Shown piece after piece: positions 1 through 5,010 of a stretch of DNA of 7,222 nt. The stretch lies in the NCBI GenBank assembly GCA_902800435.1, contig CADCEQ010000085.1, positions 1 through 7,222 of the forward strand, written 5' to 3'. Position 1 is the first letter of the stretch. Every line of letters starts with the position of its first letter. Below the pieces are notes generated by a model, which had not been told where the DNA came from, made no database searches, and worked only from the letters and a program-made list of their open reading frames with translations. Made by a program: the position numbers and the translations under genes. The DNA is from an uncultured Prevotellaceae bacterium (GTDB lineage: Bacteria > Bacteroidota > Bacteroidia > Bacteroidales > Bacteroidaceae).

Positions 1-3000
1 GTACGCAAGGATGGCGATTCATCGGCTAAGGTAACGGTAACAAACAGTGAAGCTATCACCCACTATTCACCATCGAAAATCATCATCCGCAGCGACAGCG
101 ACTGGGACAAGTTCGTTCAGCTGGTGAAAGACGCAAAGAACAGCTACTATGTGGATGCCATCCTGCAAGCCGACATTAGCGTCAGCAAATCTGTTGGCTC
201 CGACGATGCGCCCTGGCGCGGCACCTTACACGGTAACGGACACATCATCAATATCAATATCGAGAGTGGCAGTTACAGTTATGCAGCCCTTTTCCCCAAG
301 GTTAGTGATGTCACTATCACCGACCTGCATGTAACGGGAAAAGTCAATGGCGGTATGCACTCTGCCGGACTTATAGGCGGTGTTTACGGAACGCCCACCA
401 TAACTCTTAACCGTGTGTGGGTATCAGTAGAGGTGAACTGCTCAAGCACCCATGCCGGCGGTTTCTTCGGCCATTCAGATAATGCAACTGTGAATATGAC
501 CGACTGCCTCTTTGACGGCAGAGTTAACACTAATAATGCGGACAATTCTTATGTTGGTGAAATCATCGGCTGGAGTGAAAATGGGAACTGGTCTTTACAG
601 CGTGTCTACGACAACGGCTGGCCGAAAGCTCATTGGATGTTTTACTGTAATAGGCATGAAGGAGCATGGTCGAGTTGGGGAACCAATAGCAACAGTTACA
701 CCATTACCCGTCACGGCTGGGGTAATGTAAATCAACACGACAAGACCGACCAGAGTGAAGTGGTCAGTCTGATGAACGGCAAGCAAGCCGGTACATGGCA
801 TCTTGTCAACAACAAGGCCGTACCAGTGATGCAGACCACAGAGAAAAATCTGACTGCCGCAGAGCAGCAGGTTGAGGCCCTTGGCCAGGAATACTGGGAG
901 GTTGTCGACGGCAAGGCAGTGCCTAAGTCGAAGACGCTGACCGAGACGACCGATGGCAAGGGCGATGCCGCACTGGATAACCTTGCCACCTGGACGAAGG
1001 AAGGCGACACCATGGTGCCCCCGATGACGACAACTGCCGACGTGAGCTACAGCACTATCAACGACCCGAACCTGAAAGACCTGTTCTACCACTCGGGCAC
1101 GGGCAAGATTGATAAGGAGCTGTTAGCAGAGACGCGCCAGAGCAGCGTGGTGCTGACATGGAACACCGACGGCAACCCCGTCGACTACTTCATCGTGTAC
1201 CGCCGCGAGGCCGGCCAGGGCGACAACGACTGGGTGGAGATAGCCACCAACCTGGACCAGATGACCTACGAGGACAAGACCGTCTCGCCGCTGAAGAACT
1301 ATCAATATAAGGTACGCGCGATGACCGACTGCGAGGGTAATCACCACAGCGAGACCCTGCCTGCGGACGGCGTCTGCAAGCACACCGGCCGACTGGAGGG
1401 CTATGTGCGCTTCAACGACGGCACCGGCATTGCCGACGTGGAACTAACCATCTCGAGCGGCAGCGTGAAAGTCAGCGTCCGCACCGACGAGAGCGGACAC
1501 TACGTGGCCGACGAACTGCCCTACCAGGGCCAGCCGAGCATCACCTACGATGTGTACGTCGGCAGCATGGTGGAGGCCGACGTGCAGTCGTATTCCGTGA
1601 CGTTCAACGGCGAGACCAACGACGTCATGGTGAGCGAGTTCACGGCTGTCAACGGCCGCCGCTTCTCGGGCTACGTGTACTACGAGGGCACGAACATCCC
1701 CGTGAAGGGCGTCAACTTCCTCGTCAACGGCTACAAGCTGTACAACGCCTCGGGCAAGCTCGTGGAGACCGACGAGGAGGGTAACTTCTCGTTCCGCGTG
1801 AAGAACAGCCGCAACACCATCCAGGTGGTGAAGAACGGCCACACATTCCTGAACGACGGAAAGTACACCAACAACTTCACCACCGACGTGGCCAACATCC
1901 GTTTCCACGACGCCACGAAGGTGAAGCTCGTGGGCCGCGTGGTGGGCGGCAACGACCAGGGCCTGCTGCCGCTGGGCAACAACCTGTCGAAGAATAACCT
2001 GGGCGACAACCTGCAGATGGTGCTGGCCCTGGAGGGCGACACCAAGTCGTGGCTCGTACAGGACGTGCAGCACCCGGAGCGCACCCAGCGCGACACCGTA
2101 TATCTGCATACAGGCGGAGGTAACCACCAGACCAAGGTGAAGACCCTGCGCAAGCGTATCGAGGTGACGCCCGACCCGGCTACCGGCGAGTACATGCTCA
2201 TGCTGCCGCCCGTGCGCTGGAAGGTGCAGCAGGTGTATTGCACCGGCTACCCCACCCTCTACCAGAACGGACAGGCCAACGAGGTCATCGACCTGACCGA
2301 CTGCCTGACGGTGAAGGATACCACCTACGTGGGCAGCTACAGGGATGTGGACAACAGAACCATACATGAGCCAAAGGCATCATATAACGCCATATATAAC
2401 AGAATATATCGCAGCCCTGTGGAGCTGACCTACAAGCAGCTGAGCTACGACACCTTCAACTACTTCGGCGACAAGTTCTACAACGCCACCAACCTGAAGG
2501 GCGATCGCGTGCAGGTGCCGCTGGCCTACAAGAACCCTGAGGACACGACGACGGCCAAGTACACCTTCGGCCACCCCGTGTTCAGCCTGGAGCGCAAGTA
2601 CTACATACAGGTGCAGGTGGCTGAGCGCTATGTATATAACAATGACTATACGGCAGAGAAGGTTGACTTCGTGCCCGTAGGCGGCGGCAAGGCCACCATG
2701 CACAACGGCTTGAAGAACGGCGTGGCCGTTGACACGCTGAGCCTGGACAGCCTCGGACAGGGCACCTTCGCACTGCAGGCCGACCGCGTGGCACAGCCCA
2801 TAGGCATGGAGAATGCCCTGCGGACGGTGACCTTCAGCGCCATGCAGGACAATGTCCACTTCGAGGCCGAGCCGCTGCACGCCTACGTGCTCAACCTCTT
2901 CCCCCTGAGCGGCGGCAAGGAGCTGATGACCGACGGCCAGCCCGTGCTGTTCGACATCCTGCGCGACCCGCCGGGTGCCTACAGCTCGTCGACACTGGCC

Positions 3001-5010
3001 AAGGGTGCTACGCTCAACAACAGCTACTCCATGAACCTGACGATGGCCGGCGGCTTGAATTTCAACTTCTCGTTGGCTGACAAGTTGGACTGGTTTGACG
3101 GCGATGCAGTTGGCGACATATATGAATTGTCTGGTAACTTTGACGGCGACTTCGACGGTATAGAGCATAGCTCGGAGAAGGTCGACGTGGAATACTCGGA
3201 GCTGGTGTTCAACTATAACGGCAGCAAGGCCTGGTCGCACACGATGGTGCTCTCCGACGCTGTCAGCACCAGCGGCGACCCCAGCATGGTGGGTGCCGAC
3301 GCCGACCTCTACATCGGCCAGGTGCAGAACGTGCAGGTGAAACCGCTGTCGAGCATCAGTGTCATCACCGACTCGGTGTATCAGTCACGGCTGGCCCAGG
3401 CGGGCATCGGCCAGGCGAACACGAAGGGCGACGTGGCACAGTATGCCAAGTACGGCACGCTGGTCCACATTGCCGACGGTGTGGATGCCGACGGCAAGAA
3501 GTTCCACCTGGTGCGCGACGTGTCGCTCGGCTACGGCCCGAAGCTGAAGTCGAACTTCATCTATTCGCAGAAGCAGATTCTGGAGCAGATCATCCCGAAC
3601 CTGGCTGGCGAAATCATGAACCACATGTTCATCGGCAGCCAGACCGATGCACAGATACTGGCCAACTCGACGCACAAGCCGGTCTACCGCTCGCTGCGCG
3701 AGCCTACCGACCCGAAGTTTGCGCTGCCCAACAAGCAATATAACACGACCGTTGAGACGCCCAACGACTCTACGCACTACATCATCGTGCTGCCCACGGG
3801 CAAGAAGGTGGGCGACTTCAACGACGAGGTGTCGGACAAGGGCGAAATCATCTACGCGTGGTCGAAGATGATTACGCAGAACGAGCGCGAGAAGCTGAAC
3901 GCATCCGAGCTGGTGAACAGCTACGACATCGCCGGTGCGCAGGGTGTGAACTACAGCGAGACGTTCAGCAGCAGCTACTCGAACGCCACGTCGATGTACT
4001 TCCCCTACGGTGTGCAGCCCGACTACTTCGGCGGCAAGGGCACCGGCACCATCTCGGCGATAGCCTCGACCATTACCAACTATCTCGGCGCTGCGTTCTT
4101 CGGCTATATAGAGTCGTTTAAGAAGCTCGACCCGAAGGTGAGTGGTGGAGTGAAGAATCAAGAGTCGTCCATCAAGTTTGACGGCAAGTACTTCCGCTGG
4201 TCGCTGACGCCCGTGCTGACGTCGCAGACCATCGGCACCAGCAGCCTGTCGAACGAGTACAACCGTACGGCCTCGTTCACCATCGCTGCTGCACCGACGA
4301 GCCGTCTGAGCGTGGACGTATATCGCGTGCCGATGGCCGACATCACTACCGAGGGCGGCAAGTGGCTGCCGGAGGATGTGTATAGCAACTACAACTTCCA
4401 GAACGTCACCAAGGAGACCTTGGACTATCTGAGGCGTGAGGGCAACGTGCCGCAGCACAGTGACCCGTCGAGCTTCGTGTTCCGCACGCGCGGCGGTGTC
4501 ACCTCTAACCCGTGGGAGGACGAGCGCAAGACGCGCTTCTACCAGGCCGGCTCCATCCTCGACGAGCGCACGCTGAAGGTGGACAACCCGACCATTAGTC
4601 TCGACAAGCAGAGCGTGAGCGGTGTATCGGTGAACGACCCGGCGCGCTTTACCATCTTTATAGCCAACGAGAGCGAGAAGCCCGAGGCCACCGGCGGACT
4701 GAGCGTCTTCACGCTGTTCTCCGTGGACCAGGCTAACCCCAACGGTGCCAAGCTGAGCGTGAACGGACAGACGCTGACCAGCGGCGGCATGAGCGTGACG
4801 CTCGTGCCGGGCGTGACCACCCAGCTGGAGCTGGAGGTGCGCGCCGGACAGGGCTTCGACTACGAGCGGCCTGATGTCGCCCACCGACCCCGAACACGCC
4901 AAGGCTACGGCCAAGTTCGACGTGCACTTCCTGCGCGAGGCCGGAGCGGTGACCATCTCGGCACCGGTCGACAAGTGGGTGCTGAACACCAACGCCCAGA
5001 AGGACGATGA
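1..5010 (+). CDS. Giant multidomain surface-type protein, 5' part (5'-partial, ends at a frameshift)
   Basis: Frame 1 is open from base 1 to a TGA at 5008-5010, about 1,669 codons. There is no real start here: in-frame coding sense continues upstream of the GTG at 124, so the gene begins outside the window. Domains in order (window residues): GLUG-like repeats ~25-240; Fn3 ~374-460; carboxypeptidase-regulatory-like beta domains ~463-550 and ~553-640, with a possible third ~641-750; an unnamed central region ~794-1520; an Ig-like domain from ~1528. No catalytic motif is visible, and the make-up (Fn3, Ig-like, LamG downstream) points to binding or adhesion outside the cell. The last ~48 residues, from about 4867, are Arg/Gly/Pro-rich and lose all domain sense, while frame 2 gains it, so they are a frameshift tail. 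Function and substrate are unknown. Bacteroidales origin is inferred from the architecture. Confidence 0.9.
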   Translation, partial: VRKDGDSSAKVTVTNSEAITHYSPSKIIIRSDSDWDKFVQLVKDAKNSYYVDAILQADISVSKSVGSDDAPWRGTLHGNGHIININIESGSYSYAALFPKVSDVTITDLHVTGKVNGGMHSAGLIGGVYGTPTITLNRVWVSVEVNCSSTHAGGFFGHSDNATVNMTDCLFDGRVNTNNADNSYVGEIIGWSENGNWSLQRVYDNGWPKAHWMFYCNRHEGAWSSWGTNSNSYTITRHGWGNVNQHDKTDQSEVVSLMNGKQAGTWHLVNNKAVPVMQTTEKNLTAAEQQVEALGQEYWEVVDGKAVPKSKTLTETTDGKGDAALDNLATWTKEGDTMVPPMTTTADVSYSTINDPNLKDLFYHSGTGKIDKELLAETRQSSVVLTWNTDGNPVDYFIVYRREAGQGDNDWVEIATNLDQMTYEDKTVSPLKNYQYKVRAMTDCEGNHHSETLPADGVCKHTGRLEGYVRFNDGTGIADVELTISSGSVKVSVRTDESGHYVADELPYQGQPSITYDVYVGSMVEADVQSYSVTFNGETNDVMVSEFTAVNGRRFSGYVYYEGTNIPVKGVNFLVNGYKLYNASGKLVETDEEGNFSFRVKNSRNTIQVVKNGHTFLNDGKYTNNFTTDVANIRFHDATKVKLVGRVVGGNDQGLLPLGNNLSKNNLGDNLQMVLALEGDTKSWLVQDVQHPERTQRDTVYLHTGGGNHQTKVKTLRKRIEVTPDPATGEYMLMLPPVRWKVQQVYCTGYPTLYQNGQANEVIDLTDCLTVKDTTYVGSYRDVDNRTIHEPKASYNAIYNRIYRSPVELTYKQLSYDTFNYFGDKFYNATNLKGDRVQVPLAYKNPEDTTTAKYTFGHPVFSLERKYYIQVQVAERYVYNNDYTAEKVDFVPVGGGKATMHNGLKNGVAVDTLSLDSLGQGTFALQADRVAQPIGMENALRTVTFSAMQDNVHFEAEPLHAYVLNLFPLSGGKELMTDGQPVLFDILRDPPGAYSSSTLAKGATLNNSYSMNLTMAGGLNFNFSLADKLDWFDGDAVGDIYELSGNFDGDFDGIEHSSEKVDVEYSELVFNYNGSKAWSHTMVLSDAVSTSGDPSMVGADADLYIGQVQNVQVKPLSSISVITDSVYQSRLAQAGIGQANTKGDVAQYAKYGTLVHIADGVDADGKKFHLVRDVSLGYGPKLKSNFIYSQKQILEQIIPNLAGEIMNHMFIGSQTDAQILANSTHKPVYRSLREPTDPKFALPNKQYNTTVETPNDSTHYIIVLPTGKKVGDFNDEVSDKGEIIYAWSKMITQNEREKLNASELVNSYDIAGAQGVNYSETFSSSYSNATSMYFPYGVQPDYFGGKGTGTISAIASTITNYLGAAFFGYIESFKKLDPKVSGGVKNQESSIKFDGKYFRWSLTPVLTSQTIGTSSLSNEYNRTASFTIAAAPTSRLSVDVYRVPMADITTEGGKWLPEDVYSNYNFQNVTKETLDYLRREGNVPQHSDPSSFVFRTRGGVTSNPWEDERKTRFYQAGSILDERTLKVDNPTISLDKQSVSGVSVNDPARFTIFIANESEKPEATGGLSVFTLFSVDQANPNGAKLSVNGQTLTSGGMSVTLVPGVTTQLELEVRAGQGFDYERPDVAHRPRTRQGYGQVRRALPARGRSGDHLGTGRQVGAEHQRPEGR
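70..720 (+). other. GLUG-type / beta-solenoid-like repeat domain
   Basis: The translation begins with a segment of the form SDWDKFVQLVKDAK, then LQADISV, then GTLHGNGHIININI. It goes on through AALFPKVSDVTITDLHVTGKV, SAGLIGG, a VWVSVEV strand, HAGGFFGHSDN and a CLFDGRVN strand, ending with VGEIIGW. A lead-in helix, a 'G-T-hydrophobic-x-G-N-G-H' turn and repeated 'hydrophobic strand, then GG/IGG/FFGH turn' units are the usual pattern of GLUG-motif regions in bacterial surface proteins and adhesins. I count about three repeat units. The role is inferred as structural or adhesive. This segment is more AT-rich than the domains that follow. Confidence 0.7.
796..930 (+). repeat. Short diverged internal protein repeat (W-x-hydrophobic-V-x-x-KAVP)
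   Basis: Two copies of a short motif lie about 99 bases apart in the linker after the GLUG region: WHLVNNKAVPVM starting at 796 and WEVVDGKAVPKS starting at 895. The spacing of Trp, Val, Lys-Ala-Val-Pro is kept although the codons differ, so this is a protein-level and not a recent DNA repeat. Similar 'W-x-x-x-x-G-x-x-x-P' endings often close repeat units in GLUG-type proteins. Its function is unknown. Confidence 0.5.
1120..1380 (+). other. Fibronectin type III domain
   Basis: The classic Fn3 signature is visible: VVLTW with the conserved Trp (about 1147-1161), then VDYFIVYRRE, a W-V-E-I strand, a T-Y-E-D turn, and YQYKVRAM with the conserved Tyr of strand F. The total length is close to the usual 85-90 residues. 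Fn3 domains in large exported bacterial proteins act as spacers or protein- or glycan-binding modules. It is followed almost directly by the first carboxypeptidase-regulatory-like domain. Confidence 0.85.
1387..1650 (+). other. Carboxypeptidase-regulatory-like (CnaB-type) beta domain 1
   Basis: The segment opens with LEGYVRFNDGTGIADVELTIS and continues VSVRTDESGHYVADELPYQG. That is the standard layout of this fold: 'G-x-V-x-x-x-x-G-x-x-I-x-x-V-x-V', then 'T-D-x-x-G-x-Y'. In Bacteroidota such domains are common spacers in outer-membrane and secreted proteins. Length, about 88 residues, fits. No isopeptide-forming residues can be claimed from reading alone. Confidence 0.8.
1657..1920 (+). other. 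Carboxypeptidase-regulatory-like beta domain 2
   Basis: A second copy of the same fold follows directly: RFSGYVYYEGTNIPVKGVNF, then LVETDEEGNFSFRVKNSRN and an I-Q-V-V-K-N-G-H strand. The 'G-x-V-x-x-x-G-x-x-x-P-V-x-G-V' and 'T-D-x-x-G-x-F-x-F' patterns match domain 1. A third, less clear unit (VKLVGRVVGGNDQG, about 1921-2250) may continue the series, but it departs from the pattern after the first strand. Confidence 0.75.
2380..4560 (+). other. Central region of about 730 residues with no recognised domain
   Basis: I cannot assign a named domain here. Visible marks are a DPPG motif (2965-2976) after a hydrophobic strand, a Tyr-rich stretch ending in IIPNL (about 3562-3603), a Ser/Thr/Tyr-rich alternating segment (about 3943-4002), then a Gly/Ala/Ser-rich mildly hydrophobic segment (about 4045-4110). 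Beta-strand-like alternation is common throughout. I recall similar blocks in other giant Bacteroidales proteins, but this is memory and not a search. It is codon-coherent with its flanks and in frame, so it belongs to the same protein. Confidence 0.6.
4861..4874 (+). other. Frameshift point joining the two parts of the giant gene
   Basis: Frame 1 makes good sense through residues ending GQGFDYE (to 4866), then turns into an Arg/Pro-rich tail. Frame 2 makes good sense from 4868 onward, reading GLMSPTDPEHAKATAKFDVH. A frame 2 TGA at 4814-4816 and the frame 1 TGA at 5008-5010 bound the shift independently. A net change of one extra base or two missing bases explains it; loss of one GC/CG pair from an ancestral GAGCGCGGCC is a simple option, and a longer deletion that is not a multiple of three is also possible. 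No long homopolymer and no classical slippery heptamer is present, and no in-frame stop sits at the shift, so programmed frameshifting is not supported. Confidence 0.85.

Noticed and set aside
124..126. GTG at 124 as the start of the gene
   Set aside because: The frame is open and sensible upstream to base 1, and the preceding residues (SDSDWDKFVQL) are part of the GLUG-type lead-in. The start must lie outside the window.
2380..2412. Promoter in the AT-rich TATATA patch
   Set aside because: It is in the middle of a coding domain, is explained by Tyr/Ile/Asn codons, and lacks the -33/-7 (TTTG / TAnnTTTG) pattern expected in Bacteroidota; no gene starts downstream of it.
1444..3240. Long minus-strand open frames at 1444-2367 and 2380-3240
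   Set aside because: Low-complexity Val/His/Leu translations opposite well-supported + strand domains; shadows of the GC-rich coding frame.
4861..4874. Programmed ribosomal frameshift
   Set aside because: No slippery heptamer, no stop codon at the shift site and no evident stimulatory structure. Giant surface proteins of this type are not known to me to use recoding.
4874..4876. Independent second gene starting at the ATG at 4874
   Set aside because: The ATG sits in the middle of an Ig-like domain whose first half is in frame 1, and there is no intergenic space or clear initiation signal. It would only be a rescue start after the frameshift.
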